From Methanomicrobiales archaeon (lineage in GTDB: Archaea; Halobacteriota; Methanomicrobia; Methanomicrobiales; Methanospirillaceae): 54,454 nucleotides of DNA. Under the pieces are notes generated by a model. The model saw nothing but the letters and a program-made list of their open reading frames with translations, had not been told where the DNA came from and did not search any database. Below are positions 38,767 through 48,323 of the stretch, in pieces (position 1 is the first letter of the stretch; each line of letters starts with the position of its first letter). Location of the stretch: assembly GCA_012729535.1 (NCBI GenBank), contig JAAYCY010000081.1, positions 1 through 54,454 on the forward strand, in the 5' to 3' direction. The position numbers and the translations under genes were made by a program.

Positions 38767-38804
38767 CTCATAAAAATAGGGTGAACAGCCTTCCATTTTA
38801 TGAG
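38767..38804. promoter_or_regulatory. 9-base inverted repeat between QueG-like and RRM genes
   Basis: CTCATAAAA (38767-38775) and TTTTATGAG (38796-38804) are perfect inverted copies 20 bases apart, and the match extends imperfectly inward. It may terminate the preceding transcript or serve as an operator for the RRM gene, which begins 207 bases later. The 38640-39011 stretch is otherwise non-coding. Confidence 0.4.
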
Positions 38805-39011
38805 AATAATATCCCTTTACGACAAACCTTTTATTCTTATATGACATTGTATGTGTGCAGACGAAAGAGTAAATTCTGACAATAGTTTTTGATTCTTGAC
38901 CGTTCGGTTCGAAAGGGATAATCTCAGTGCTATTTTTGGTAATTCTCTGGCGCAATGTGATAGTGATCACGGCGGCCCAACAGTTATGCAATAACCCTTA
39001 CAGGGAATATC

Positions 39012-39320
39012 ATGGAAGGAAAGAAATTATACGTAGGCAACCTGTCCTACTCCACTAACGAAAGCCAGCTCAGTGAACTTTTCTCTACCTATGGAGAGGT
39101 TGTCAGCGCCAAAATCATTGAAAACAAAGGTTTTGGATTTGTCGAGATGGGAACTTCAGAGGAAGCCCAAGCAGCACTTGATGCCCTGAACGATACTGAA
39201 TTTGACGGAAGAACTATGCGTATTGACGAAGCACGTCCAATGCAGCCACGTCGTGACTTTGGCGGAAACCGCAGCGGCGGATTCGGCGGAAGTGGCGGCT
39301 TTAACAGAAGACGCTTCTAA
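39012..39320 (+). CDS. Single-RRM, Gly/Arg-tailed RNA-binding protein
   Basis: This 102-residue protein has one RNA recognition motif. RNP2 is LYVGNLSY (residues 6-13) and RNP1 is NKGFGFVEM (about 38-46), with the two aromatic residues for RNA stacking. After residue 80 a disordered RGG-like tail follows (RRDFGGNRSGGFGGSGG). The layout equals small RNA-binding proteins of cyanobacteria, which respond to cold. RRM proteins are uncommon in archaea. The gene is alone, with AGGGA before the ATG and a T-run (39335-39342) as likely terminator, after a leader region of up to 370 bases. Confidence 0.92.
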   Translation: MEGKKLYVGNLSYSTNESQLSELFSTYGEVVSAKIIENKGFGFVEMGTSEEAQAALDALNDTEFDGRTMRIDEARPMQPRRDFGGNRSGGFGGSGGFNRRRF

Positions 39321-39372
39321 TACAAAAAAATATAATCTTTTTTTCTGGATGTTTTAATCCAGAGCTTTGTTA

Positions 39373-40161
39373 TCAATAACCGGTTGCATAATAGAACCCA
39401 TCTTCACGGCGGATTTTTACCGGAACTTCAAATACAGAACTGATTGATTCGTTCGTTAGTACTTCTTCTTTAACACCGTCCCTGAAAATTTTCCCGTCTT
39501 TAAAGAGTAACACCCTTTTAATATCCGGGATTATATCTGGCAGGGAATGAGTAACCAGAATGATTACGGTTTTTTTTGCAACTTTTTGCATGGTTGATCT
39601 GAGCAGATGGAGAGCAGTAAGGTCAAGGCTGTTTGATGGTTCATCAAGAATGAGGACCCGGGGATCATGAACGAGTGCCCTGCCGATGAGAAAACGCCTG
39701 GCCTGGCCTGTTGACATGGTATTGAGTGGCCTATTCATCAGGTGTGAGATCTCCAGGAATTCTGAAATTTCCTTTGCCTTCTCTTCCATCTTTGGTGTTA
39801 TGGAATGGAAAAAGAGACCAATGCTGCTGAAAAACCCTGATAGAATTACATCCCTACCAGATATGTTACGGTTAAAAGATGACTGCAGATCCTGGGAAAT
39901 ATAGCCAAAAAGAGACCTGAGCTCAAAGACATCCCATAGCTCTTTCCCCCATGTTCTGAATATTGTACCTGAATGGTTATATGCCGGATAATGTTCTCTT
40001 ACGATAGTTTTAATAAAAGATGACTTTCCAGATCCATTTGGTCCGAGAATTGCGACATGTTCGCCATCAGGTATCATAACAGAAATTGCGTTTAAAACTA
40101 CATTATTGCCGAGAATTATGGTAACATTATGGAAGTCAATAAAGGGTGGCGATTTTTTCAT
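39373..40161 (-). CDS. ABC transporter ATP-binding protein (ModF/YlmA-like)
   Basis: This 262-residue ATPase has Walker A GPNGSGKSSFIKTI (about residue 40), Q-loop YISQDLQSSF, a slightly altered signature MSTGQARRFLIGRAL and Walker B VLILDEPSNSLDL. The H-loop is in LVTHSLPDI. It lacks a membrane partner gene nearby. The signature STGQ and FELRSLFGYISQDLQ put it near the ModF/YlmA group. Its start overlaps the stop of the upstream histidine kinase by four bases (ATGA), so the two are translated together. This coupling is unusual. Confidence 0.82.
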   Translation of the reverse strand: MKKSPPFIDFHNVTIILGNNVVLNAISVMIPDGEHVAILGPNGSGKSSFIKTIVREHYPAYNHSGTIFRTWGKELWDVFELRSLFGYISQDLQSSFNRNISGRDVILSGFFSSIGLFFHSITPKMEEKAKEISEFLEISHLMNRPLNTMSTGQARRFLIGRALVHDPRVLILDEPSNSLDLTALHLLRSTMQKVAKKTVIILVTHSLPDIIPDIKRVLLFKDGKIFRDGVKEEVLTNESISSVFEVPVKIRREDGFYYATGY

Positions 40162-41912
40162 GGGATTTTCTCTCCTGGTGCTGATGGCAAAAACTCAGGA
40201 CTTGCTGACACCGATTTCCATTTACCTGATGGAATTGTGATCTCAAATCGTGCACCTTTATTTTCCTGTCCGGTCTCAATAATGGTAATTTCCGTAACTG
40301 CGAGAATTTCTCGTGAAAGTGCCAGTCCAATCCCGGTATTTTTACCATACCCCTGTTTGAATATCAGCTCTTTTTCTTCAGGTCTGATACCGGATCCGTC
40401 ATCTTCGATTATGAGCTGAAAAGTTCCATCCGGATTTTCATTTGAACATATGTGGATATACGAAATTCCGTTCCCATGCCGGACAGCATTTTCAAGAAGA
40501 TTATAGATTACCTTTTCAGTAAGGGGATCAGCCATAATATCTACATCAGCAGTTTCAAGAGAGATACTGACATGTTCATGATTAAGATCAGCAATTGCTT
40601 TTCGCACTATTTCCCTGACGGACTGCCAGACTGGTTCATGGATGCCGACATTCTGGTATTCCCGTGAAAATTGAAGTTGATGGGTGATCTTCTCCACGAG
40701 GGCGATGCTTTTGGATATCATCAGGTTTCTTGCACGTTCATCTTCTTCATCTTTGAGTACTTCAAGATACCCTGCAAGTGCCGTTACCAGGTTGCTGATA
40801 TCATGCCTGGTTATCCGGTTCAACTGGGAAATTTTCTCATTTGCCAGCCGTAAGATTCTTTCTGATTTCTTTCGTTCCGTAATATCATGAATTATCAGGA
40901 TCATTCCTGCAGAATCACCATATGGGTCGGTTACCAGTGATCCGGAAATACTCACCGTTTGTGGATTAGTAGTCCCTGGATATATCTCGTAATCTGAAAT
41001 GACTCCTCTGTTTCTTATCGTTTCCCTGATGTCAGAAAATGCCGGTTCAGGAATTGGAGGATCTGTGCCTATTCCTGGTTTTCCATCCCAGGGATGTGAA
41101 AGCAGTGAAATCGCAGAATTGTTGGAACTAATTATTTTTCCATTCATATCGAGTAATAATACTCCATCTGGCATGGTCTGTATGATATTGCTTGCAACGG
41201 TTTCCGGGCTTAGAATAAAAAGTCCATACCGTAAAGTAGCGTATCCAATAATAAGGGAAAAGATTACTATTCCAATGAATACCAGGTTCGGTGCATAAAC
41301 ACCAACCATTGGCAGAATTATTGCTGACTGTGATCCCGATACAAAAAGAACTAAAAGGCCTATGCTAATCGTACTGGCCTGCTTTTTAAATTTGTCTTTT
41401 CCAGCAGATATTCGGCTTCGAAATCCAACGTATAATCCCCAGATAAATAACAGGAGAAAATAACACGTTGAGATCTGATACCATGGATTTGTATGGGTGG
41501 GAGTATAGTAATAGCGAAATGAGGGTGAATAGTCAACAGTAAAGATATAGTCGGTAAAAACATTCAGCAGGGAAATACATAATGCAGGAATATAGAGAAT
41601 AACAATCAGATAAAGAAATTTTCCCGGTTTGGATAATGGATGGTCAGCAAAGGCCAGGATAAAATGAATACACATGACAATAACAAGGGTCCAGAGTGAA
41701 CTTGCTTTGAGCCAGAACCAGACATTCTCGTAAGAATTCTGATGCCAGATTAGAAATTCACCAACTGCCCAGTATGAAGCCATGATGCTTACAAGAAGAA
41801 ATAAACGGTTTACTCTGTTATCCGGATTTTTAGCATATATAAAAATGCCAAGACCATAGGTGATAACCGCTGAAAAGATGCAGAATAATTCTAGTATATA
41901 AATAACATCCAT
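40158..41912 (-). CDS. Membrane histidine kinase (7TM-PAS-HisKA-HATPase)
   Basis: This 584-residue kinase has seven predicted membrane helices in its first 230 residues, of the 7TM type found in histidine kinases (LFVSGSQSAIILPMVGVYAP). A PAS domain follows (about 240-345; MPDGVLLLDMNGKIISS). The dimerisation helix has a canonical phospho-acceptor, His370 in ITRHDISNLV, and the ATPase has N-box LLENAVRHG, G1 EDDGSGI and G2 NTGIGLALSREI. All required residues are present. It is translationally coupled to an ABC ATPase gene by a four-base overlap. No response regulator is adjacent. Confidence 0.88.
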   Translation of the reverse strand: MDVIYILELFCIFSAVITYGLGIFIYAKNPDNRVNRLFLLVSIMASYWAVGEFLIWHQNSYENVWFWLKASSLWTLVIVMCIHFILAFADHPLSKPGKFLYLIVILYIPALCISLLNVFTDYIFTVDYSPSFRYYYTPTHTNPWYQISTCYFLLLFIWGLYVGFRSRISAGKDKFKKQASTISIGLLVLFVSGSQSAIILPMVGVYAPNLVFIGIVIFSLIIGYATLRYGLFILSPETVASNIIQTMPDGVLLLDMNGKIISSNNSAISLLSHPWDGKPGIGTDPPIPEPAFSDIRETIRNRGVISDYEIYPGTTNPQTVSISGSLVTDPYGDSAGMILIIHDITERKKSERILRLANEKISQLNRITRHDISNLVTALAGYLEVLKDEEDERARNLMISKSIALVEKITHQLQFSREYQNVGIHEPVWQSVREIVRKAIADLNHEHVSISLETADVDIMADPLTEKVIYNLLENAVRHGNGISYIHICSNENPDGTFQLIIEDDGSGIRPEEKELIFKQGYGKNTGIGLALSREILAVTEITIIETGQENKGARFEITIPSGKWKSVSASPEFLPSAPGEKIP

Positions 41913-42073
41913 TTATTTTCGACCTGATCAAATTCTGCAATTATTACAGTTACCGTTTTGGAGCCCTCCATTTGCGATAAAAAGAAGAGACCTTATTATA
42001 TGATAGGTCATCTTCCTGTGAAATAACCCTTTTCATGGGAAAGTCTTAATTGCTATTCTTGGTTTACTTCCTT

Positions 42074-43117
42074 ATGGTTTCTTTGGAACAATTGCCCCAG
42101 GTGGACCGCATTATTCTTCTCACCGCCTGTTGTTTTATTATTCTGGCCGGTCTTAAGATGTTCGGGGGATTTATCGGTCCGATGCTGATGTCAGTGTTTG
42201 CTGCGATTATTTTTTCAATTGTCTCCCAGTGGCTTCAGAAAAAAGGCATGAAGCCCAGGGTTGCCAGTTATCTTGCGTTTTTTCTTTTTGTCGCTCTTCT
42301 AATCGGAGTTAGCGCTATGGTCATATACTCTCTTTCTCCATTAATCGGATATTTACCAAAGATTGAAGAGGGTATTGTATCTAACATGAATACACTTCAT
42401 ATTTCCTTATCGAAATTTGGAATTGATCTCTCAACGATTATTCCTGCCAGCCAGGTTTCCGGTTCCCTTTCCAGCTTCTCTCCCGAGATGATAACATCGG
42501 TTATAGGTCAGGTATCAGCTCTTTTTATAGTGCTGTTCACCACTCTGTTTCTTCTGCTGGAAGCAACAATTTTTTCAAATAAGATTAATTCTATTCTCGG
42601 TTCATATCGCCAGGAACTTGCAGACCGAATGACCGAATTTGGTTCTATTGTTATTGAGTATGTGATTATCAGGACAAAAGTAAATTTTGTTACCGGTGCA
42701 GGATTTGCCCTGGTACTGGTATTCATGGGCATCGAGGATCCCTGGCTTTGGGGAATACTCATGTTTGTCTTAAATTTTGTCCCGTATATCGGGTTTATTA
42801 TCGCAATCATTCCTCCTACTCTCCTTGCCCTGGTAGAAATTGATCCGTTTGCTGCCATTCTGGTCGTGTTTCTTGCTAGTCTGGTAAACCTGTTATCTGA
42901 GAATATCATATTTCCAGAACTTGCAGGTCGGAGCATGGAACTCTCGCCTGCGGTGGTGTTCATATCCATGGTTTTCTGGGGTTTTTTACTGGGTGCTTCC
43001 GGAGTTCTCGTTGCGGTACCGCTTACAGTGCTCTTTAAAATGATACTTGAAAGTTATCCTGAAACCCGGGATATTGCATTGTTTTTCGGTATAGGTGAAG
43101 AAAAAGTGGAGGGATAA
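42074..43117 (+). CDS. AI-2E family transporter-like membrane protein
   Basis: This protein of 347 residues from ATG 42074 (an in-frame TTG at 42050 would add eight) belongs to PF01594, proposed exporters or antiporters. Around eight helices are predicted: two near the N-terminus, a soluble region near 95-145, then a group of helices at 150-330. The family segments VLNFVPYIGFIIAIIPPTLL and SPAVVFISMVFWGFLLGASG are clear. Substrate cannot be said. Confidence 0.82.
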   Translation: MVSLEQLPQVDRIILLTACCFIILAGLKMFGGFIGPMLMSVFAAIIFSIVSQWLQKKGMKPRVASYLAFFLFVALLIGVSAMVIYSLSPLIGYLPKIEEGIVSNMNTLHISLSKFGIDLSTIIPASQVSGSLSSFSPEMITSVIGQVSALFIVLFTTLFLLLEATIFSNKINSILGSYRQELADRMTEFGSIVIEYVIIRTKVNFVTGAGFALVLVFMGIEDPWLWGILMFVLNFVPYIGFIIAIIPPTLLALVEIDPFAAILVVFLASLVNLLSENIIFPELAGRSMELSPAVVFISMVFWGFLLGASGVLVAVPLTVLFKMILESYPETRDIALFFGIGEEKVEG

Positions 43118-43187
43118 TTTTTTTCAGGTAATTTCTCGTACATCTGTCTTAAAAATATTAATGAAAGCTGAAAGATGAAAAGTACAG

Positions 43188-43646
43188 ATGGATAATGAAA
43201 TCTCCTGGGACCCTGCCAGGATGGAATTTAAACCTGTGTCAATGCATCTTACCCATGAAGGTGGGATGCGTTTTACCGCAAAAACAAGTACAGGTCTTTC
43301 AATACCTATTGATGCCCATGTCCACCTGGGTGGAGAAGGCACTTTTCCTAACCCTATTGATTATCTTTTTGCATCACTTGGAGGTTGCATCGCGGTAAAA
43401 ATTCTCCTTGATCTTGGCGACAAGGGAATTACTCCCGATGTGCTTACTGTCGAGACGGTAGCGACCAGAAGGCAAAACCTGCCTGCTACATTTGATACGG
43501 TGCATCATATCATCTCTTTGAAGGTTTATTGTGATGAGGTGACTGTTTCAGAAACACTAACCAGAACTATGACGCTTCTCTGTCCGATAGCGGTCATATT
43601 TGGGGAAACATCACAAATGACCTGGGAACACCGGATTCTCCATTAG
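43188..43646 (+). CDS. OsmC-family peroxide-reductase-like protein
   Basis: This 152-residue protein has the OsmC fold. One Cys sits in SLGGCIAVKILLDL (about residue 67) and the second in TLLCPIAVIFGE (about residue 131). In OsmC/Ohr these two Cys form the thiol centre that reduces organic peroxides. The Glu/Arg partners cannot be checked by eye. It is a stand-alone gene. Confidence 0.85.
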   Translation: MDNEISWDPARMEFKPVSMHLTHEGGMRFTAKTSTGLSIPIDAHVHLGGEGTFPNPIDYLFASLGGCIAVKILLDLGDKGITPDVLTVETVATRRQNLPATFDTVHHIISLKVYCDEVTVSETLTRTMTLLCPIAVIFGETSQMTWEHRILH

Positions 43647-43707
43647 AAATTCAAAATATTCACGGTGGACCTAATTACCTGGCTTAAAGGGAAAAAGGGT
43701 ATTCATT

Positions 43708-44094
43708 TTATTGTGGGCGGTTATGTAACAATTCCCTGACCCGTTCTATCTCCATGAATTTCTTTTCATAGGAACCAACGATGGATTCTTTTAGTTCATC
43801 CAGAATATCATCAAGGCTTTTTGCCAGGTGGTAGACCTTCATGGGTCTTCCCTTGTTTTCTGTTATCTGATGAACAATGTGAATCCATTTTTTTTTCATG
43901 AGGTCTGTTATCGCTATACTCACCTCCGGTTGACGCAGATCTACCACCCGTTCTATTTCACGGGAGGTCATATCCACATCCTTTATGAGAAGTGTCAATA
44001 CCCGGGCAACATTGCGCTTAAGCCCGATATCCCAGAATAAGTCTGCAATTTCTTCATCCCCTGCGGAGAAGTGCAGACGAAAATCGCCCCCCAT
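43708..44094 (-). CDS. Winged-helix transcriptional regulator (copy 1)
   Basis: This 128-residue protein has a winged-helix domain: MTSREIERVVDLRQPEVSIA (helix-turn-helix, about residues 42-61) and the wing KGRPMKVYHL near 81. The C-terminal third (LDDILDELKESIVGSYEKK) is a coiled coil, probably for dimerisation. It is closely related to the protein at 53792-54190, sharing GDEEIA.LF.DIG, SRE.ER..DLRQPEVSIA.TD and ENKGRP. It lies divergent from the hybrid kinase gene, with 197 bases between. Targets are unknown. Confidence 0.8.
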   Translation of the reverse strand: MGGDFRLHFSAGDEEIADLFWDIGLKRNVARVLTLLIKDVDMTSREIERVVDLRQPEVSIAITDLMKKKWIHIVHQITENKGRPMKVYHLAKSLDDILDELKESIVGSYEKKFMEIERVRELLHNRPQ

Positions 44095-44291
44095 CAGACC
44101 ATCTCTATTTTATTATGTCAATAATATATGAGATACTAGATAAATTTTGGGATCAGCTACCTGTAAGTATTACCATATCATGGATCAAAGGATCAATTAG
44201 TAAAGATTATCGTAAAAAAGTGAATATCTATTGTATTCTATTTTATAGTGAGTATTATATTATTAAAAAACAATGAGCGTATAAGAATTAA

Positions 44292-47258
44292 ATGACAATC
44301 TTTATCCTGTTCGTAGATGATGAGGAGGATAACCGCACCTTGGGCGTTACGTACTTAGGGAGAGAAGATGGTTTTTCATGTTTATCTGTATCGAGTGTCT
44401 CAAAAGCCCTTGAACTAATAGATCAGCATTCTTTTGATGTTATTGTAACCGATTACCAGATCCCTGATCCGGATGGACTTGACCTTTTTAACGAGTTAAA
44501 TGCGAGAAATGTGACCACACCGGTAATTTTGTTTATCGAGCGCGGGAGGGAAATGGATGCTATTGAAGCATTAAACCGTGGTGCAGCATTTTGTGTTCAG
44601 AAGGATTCACCAGTTAAGGTCCAGTTCCAGGAGCTCATTCATCAGATAAAAATTGCAGTTGATCGTGACAGGACTAGGAGAAAGCTTGTTAAAAGTGAGC
44701 AGCGGTTCAGAAAATTTTTTTCCCATACTCAAATCGGAAGTGCGATTCTCAATGGCTCATTCCATGTTATTGAAGTGAATGATTATCTCTGTCATTTGCT
44801 TGGATTAAAAAGAAAAGATCTGATCTTCCACATTTTTTATGACATTATTCCAGGTTTGAAAACCGGGAATGCATTGAGCCTTGCCGATAGTGAACCTGGA
44901 ACGCATTATGATATTCAATATTCTCGCCATGATGGAACGAATCTCTTACTACGCATTATAATATCTCCGGTTCGTGAGAAAGAAGTCATCATAGGATATT
45001 GTGTTCAGGTCAGCGATGTAAGTCCTGAAAAAGAATTACAGGAGCGATATGATGAATTGTCAGAAAACTCAAGACTTGTAGCGGGACATGAATCAAGTAT
45101 TCGCAAAGTCCTTAATGTCCTGGATGAGAGTGGATTTTTGTTGGATTATTCAGGGGAAATCCTCTATTATAACCAGAAGGCTGATGAGATATTCTCTCTC
45201 GGATCTGACAAAGTCCGGCATAACCTTTGTTCGATTCTTTCTGAACCTGAACGCAGCAAAATACGAAGTGCTCTCATTTCCGCAAAAAATTCAGGATTGG
45301 ATCAGGTAATCACAACCGCATCCGATAACAGGACTTTTGAATGGACTATTCACCCAATTTCCCCAACAAAATCGCTCAAAGGCAGGTTTGTTCTGTTTTG
45401 CAGGGATGTTACGACTATCCGGGAACTTTCCGGTGAACATGAAGACAACAGGGAACTATGCCGACATTTTAGTGAGTTTCTCCCCCAGTCAATATTTGAA
45501 ATTGACATGAATGGGATGGTGGTCTACCTAAACCCCCATGCCCGGGAACTGTTACAGGTAACTGATTTTGATTTAACACAGGGTATTTATTACGAAGAAC
45601 TGGTCCACGAAAGTTGTCATGACTTTCTTCGGAAAAAAATAACAGATGTAATTATGGGTTATGAAGGAAAACCCATGGAAGTTCTCCTTCTCCGAAAAAC
45701 CGGTGAGGTTTTCCCTGCCTTTATTCAGGCACTGCCTATCTTGCAGAAAAATATTATTATCGGATTTCGGGGGATTGTTATTGATCTCTCTGACATCAGG
45801 AAAGAGAAGAAATCCAAGAGTGAACTTGAAAAAAAATACCGGGTACTTATCGAAAATTCAAGAGAAATTATTATTGTTTCACAGGATGGTCTAGTAAAAT
45901 TTGTCAACCCTCTTGGAGCGATTGTGACTGGTTATGAAATTAATGAACTGGTTGGGAGCCCGTTTACCCGGTTTATTCATCCGGATGATCAAAAGCTGGT
46001 ATTTGACAACTACCTAAAGCGATTAGATAATCCGGATTACCACGATGATTACCTGTTCAGGTTTATTGACCGGAGTGGAAATATTCACTGGGTTAAGACA
46101 AATGCTATCAGGATAGAATGGGAAGGCAAGCCTGCAACGCTTAACATGCTGAGTGTGATTACTGACCTTGTCAATGCACAGGAAGCATTAACACAATCAG
46201 AGAGTCGGCTGTCCTCAATTCTAAATTTTCTGCCGGATCCTACGTTTGTAACTGATACCAATGATACGATAATTGTATGGAACCTCGCCATCGAGAAATT
46301 TTTGGGAATCGCTGCTCAAGAAGTCCTTGGTAAAGACAGAGGTGAAATTGCTTATCTATTGTATGGGAAAAAAAGACCTCTTCTGGTAGACCTGCTAAAA
46401 AATCCTTATAGCCGGTTACCGGAAAATTACCTGATCCATACCTGGGATAAGAACCTGGTCATAGCTGATGTAAAAATCGTTTTACCAAATCAGGATATCA
46501 GATATCTCTGGGGTAAAGCAACATATCTTTTCAATCCCAATGGGGAGATTATCGGTGCTATTGAATCTATACGGGATATTTCGGACAGGAAAAGAATTGA
46601 AAAGAGATTGGAAACGGTTAACGCGAAATTAAACCTTTTTAGTTCTATAACCCACCATGATATCAGAAATCAGCTGAGTCTGATTTTCCTTGTACTGGAT
46701 ACATTTTCAATTCAACCTGGTAATGAGATGGTTAGCAGTGAACTACAGAAGATAGATGACTCTGCCACAAGAATCCTGGAATTTATCGATCTTGCCCGTA
46801 CGTACCAGGAGATAGGTGTTGCAAAACCGGTATGGAAACCGGTTATGAAAACACTTCTCAAAGCTGCTGCTTTACTGGATTGTGAGGTTGTGTGTACTGA
46901 CTGTGCGGTAGATTGTAGTGCAGCACTGGTGTATTCTGATCCGTTGCTGGATAAGGTCTTTTTTAATCTCATTGATAATGCTGTAAAATATGGTTCAGGA
47001 AAGAAGAGGATTTTTTTGAGGTGCTTTGAAATAGATTCTTTTCTGGTGCTGGAGATTAAAGATGAGGGCCCGGGAATTCCTGATAGTGAGAAAGAGCTTA
47101 TTTTCTCACATGGGTATGGCAGTGGCACGGGTATTGGTCTGTTCCTGTTAAGAGAAATACTGGACATAACGGGAATGACTATCCAGGAGATTGGAGAATC
47201 AGGAAAGGGGGCGATATTTCAAATCCGAGTCCCTCCGGGTATTTACCAGATTAAATAA
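44292..47258 (+). CDS. Hybrid sensor kinase: REC, multiple PAS, HisKA, HATPase
   Basis: This 988-residue soluble kinase starts with a receiver domain (residues 1-115; VDDEED, phosphoacceptor Asp54 in IVTDYQIP, Lys104). Five PAS domains follow (starting near 136, 270, 390, 525 and 655). The dimerisation helix contains the phospho-acceptor His789 (ITHHDIRNQLSLI). The ATPase part has N-box FNLIDNAVKYG, G1 DEGPGIP and G2 GTGIGLFLLREI. No membrane helix is visible, so it senses cytoplasmic signals. It is the only protein in the window with both receiver and complete kinase domains. Confidence 0.88.
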   Translation: MTIFILFVDDEEDNRTLGVTYLGREDGFSCLSVSSVSKALELIDQHSFDVIVTDYQIPDPDGLDLFNELNARNVTTPVILFIERGREMDAIEALNRGAAFCVQKDSPVKVQFQELIHQIKIAVDRDRTRRKLVKSEQRFRKFFSHTQIGSAILNGSFHVIEVNDYLCHLLGLKRKDLIFHIFYDIIPGLKTGNALSLADSEPGTHYDIQYSRHDGTNLLLRIIISPVREKEVIIGYCVQVSDVSPEKELQERYDELSENSRLVAGHESSIRKVLNVLDESGFLLDYSGEILYYNQKADEIFSLGSDKVRHNLCSILSEPERSKIRSALISAKNSGLDQVITTASDNRTFEWTIHPISPTKSLKGRFVLFCRDVTTIRELSGEHEDNRELCRHFSEFLPQSIFEIDMNGMVVYLNPHARELLQVTDFDLTQGIYYEELVHESCHDFLRKKITDVIMGYEGKPMEVLLLRKTGEVFPAFIQALPILQKNIIIGFRGIVIDLSDIRKEKKSKSELEKKYRVLIENSREIIIVSQDGLVKFVNPLGAIVTGYEINELVGSPFTRFIHPDDQKLVFDNYLKRLDNPDYHDDYLFRFIDRSGNIHWVKTNAIRIEWEGKPATLNMLSVITDLVNAQEALTQSESRLSSILNFLPDPTFVTDTNDTIIVWNLAIEKFLGIAAQEVLGKDRGEIAYLLYGKKRPLLVDLLKNPYSRLPENYLIHTWDKNLVIADVKIVLPNQDIRYLWGKATYLFNPNGEIIGAIESIRDISDRKRIEKRLETVNAKLNLFSSITHHDIRNQLSLIFLVLDTFSIQPGNEMVSSELQKIDDSATRILEFIDLARTYQEIGVAKPVWKPVMKTLLKAAALLDCEVVCTDCAVDCSAALVYSDPLLDKVFFNLIDNAVKYGSGKKRIFLRCFEIDSFLVLEIKDEGPGIPDSEKELIFSHGYGSGTGIGLFLLREILDITGMTIQEIGESGKGAIFQIRVPPGIYQIK

Positions 47259-47357
47259 TAACATGGTGGGGATAATTTCTGTCCATCTTCTTTTTTTTCT
47301 TCGGACTGCCAATACTATTAAATAATATGTCAGGAGAGTTAATTCTGGGGTAGGATT

Positions 47358-47564
47358 ATGACAGACTTGCCTATAGCAGCAGTTGTAAGAATTGCAAAAG
47401 CAAATGGGGCTGAGCGTGTTGGAAGCGACGCAGCAGCGGTATTGGTTGAAAAGGCTGAGGAATATATCGGGTCTCTTGCAAAGGAAGCAAATAAGCTGGC
47501 ACTTCATGCCGGACGAAAAACGATAAAGCAGGAAGACATAGAGATGGCGGTAGAAAATTTCTAA
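47358..47564 (+). CDS. Archaeal histone
   Basis: This 68-residue histone has the HMf fold: helix 1 LPIAAVVRIAKANGAERVG, long helix 2 DAAAVLVEKAEEYIGSLAKE, and the terminal GRKTIKQEDIEMAVENF. It packages DNA as dimers and longer stacks. An AT-rich TATA-like stretch (about 47315-47325) and GGGG precede the ATG. A T-run at about 47569-47574 likely ends transcription. Confidence 0.95.
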   Translation: MTDLPIAAVVRIAKANGAERVGSDAAAVLVEKAEEYIGSLAKEANKLALHAGRKTIKQEDIEMAVENF

Positions 47565-47694
47565 ATCTTTTTTATTACCTGGTGTCTTTTGTTCCGCGAC
47601 ATAGCGTGATAACCATGGATGAAGTGTTGTGCTGGCATGAATCTCCTTAGTGACGGAATACTTTCTAATAGCAGCTATGCCAATGTATTAAGGC

Positions 47695-47779
47695 GCGAGG
47701 GTACCAAAGCCTGGCCAAATGGGCCGGACTTAAGATCCGGTTTCGAAGGAATCCAAGGGTTCAAATCCCTTCTCTCGCA
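47695..47779 (+). tRNA. tRNA-Leu (TAA anticodon)
   Basis: The 85-base sequence folds as class II tRNA. Acceptor GCGAGGG pairs with CTCTCGC (with one G-T). The D stem is CCA/TGG, and the anticodon stem is CCGGA/TCCGG enclosing CTTAAGA, so the anticodon is TAA. A long variable arm (about 14 bases) follows, and the T arm is AAGGG/CCCTT around TTCAAAT. The discriminator base is A and no CCA is encoded. It reads leucine UUA codons, plausible given the AT-rich coding. Confidence 0.93.
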
Positions 47780-47786
47780 TATAATT

Positions 47787-48323
47787 TTGTATTTTAAGTA
47801 TCTTATAGGAAAAATAATCATATTAACAAAAAAAAATAAAAGAAAAGAACATCCGATAATTTATTCATTAATTTTTCTGGCTTTTTTTTTTATAATTCCG
47901 ATTCAATTTTATTTTCTTGGTGATGGATATGGTTTTGGGATCCAAGGGTTTATTTACCGATACCAGATAACAATTCAAGGAAGTAGTTTAATTCCAATTT
48001 CTTATGAAGTTGGGTATATAATTGATGGAAGAATCACCGGAAAAAGCATATACTCAATAATGGTATGGGCTATTGGATCATTTCTATATGCAATTGGATT
48101 GCTTTGCTATTTATTGACTTTCGATATCAAGACATCAAAATGGTATAAAACGAGTATGATATTAATGCTATTCTCATTAGCATTAATAGTATTTTCCATC
48201 ATTATTCAATATGGGCCTTTTTTTGTTGGTGCGGCTGGAATATCAATACCTATTGGAATTCCGTTATTATTCGGTGTGACTTGTCTGACATTTTTAAAAC
48301 GGAGAAAAATTAATAAAAATTAA
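47787..48323 (+). CDS. Four-helix membrane protein, hypothetical
   Basis: The frame is open through the tRNA and has no ATG after it; TTG at 47787, 8 bases past the tRNA, is the first usable start and gives 178 residues. Hydrophobic helices occur near residues 30-48, 82-104, 118-139 and 149-167. The loop after the first helix is FGIQGFIYRYQITIQGSS. No known family is recognised. Base composition is strongly AT-rich. The real start is uncertain and no ribosome binding site is visible. Confidence 0.55.
   Translation: MYFKYLIGKIIILTKKNKRKEHPIIYSLIFLAFFFIIPIQFYFLGDGYGFGIQGFIYRYQITIQGSSLIPISYEVGYIIDGRITGKSIYSIMVWAIGSFLYAIGLLCYLLTFDIKTSKWYKTSMILMLFSLALIVFSIIIQYGPFFVGAAGISIPIGIPLLFGVTCLTFLKRRKINKN

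Noticed and set aside
46712-47167. Minus-strand frame of 151 codons
   Set aside because: Antisense to the kinase domains of the hybrid kinase, whose motifs are intact.
47755-47779. tRNA-Leu 3' end as an attachment site with a second copy downstream
   Set aside because: No duplicate of the tRNA 3' end was noticed between 47.8 and 54.4 kb, and no integrase gene is present, so no att pair is claimed.
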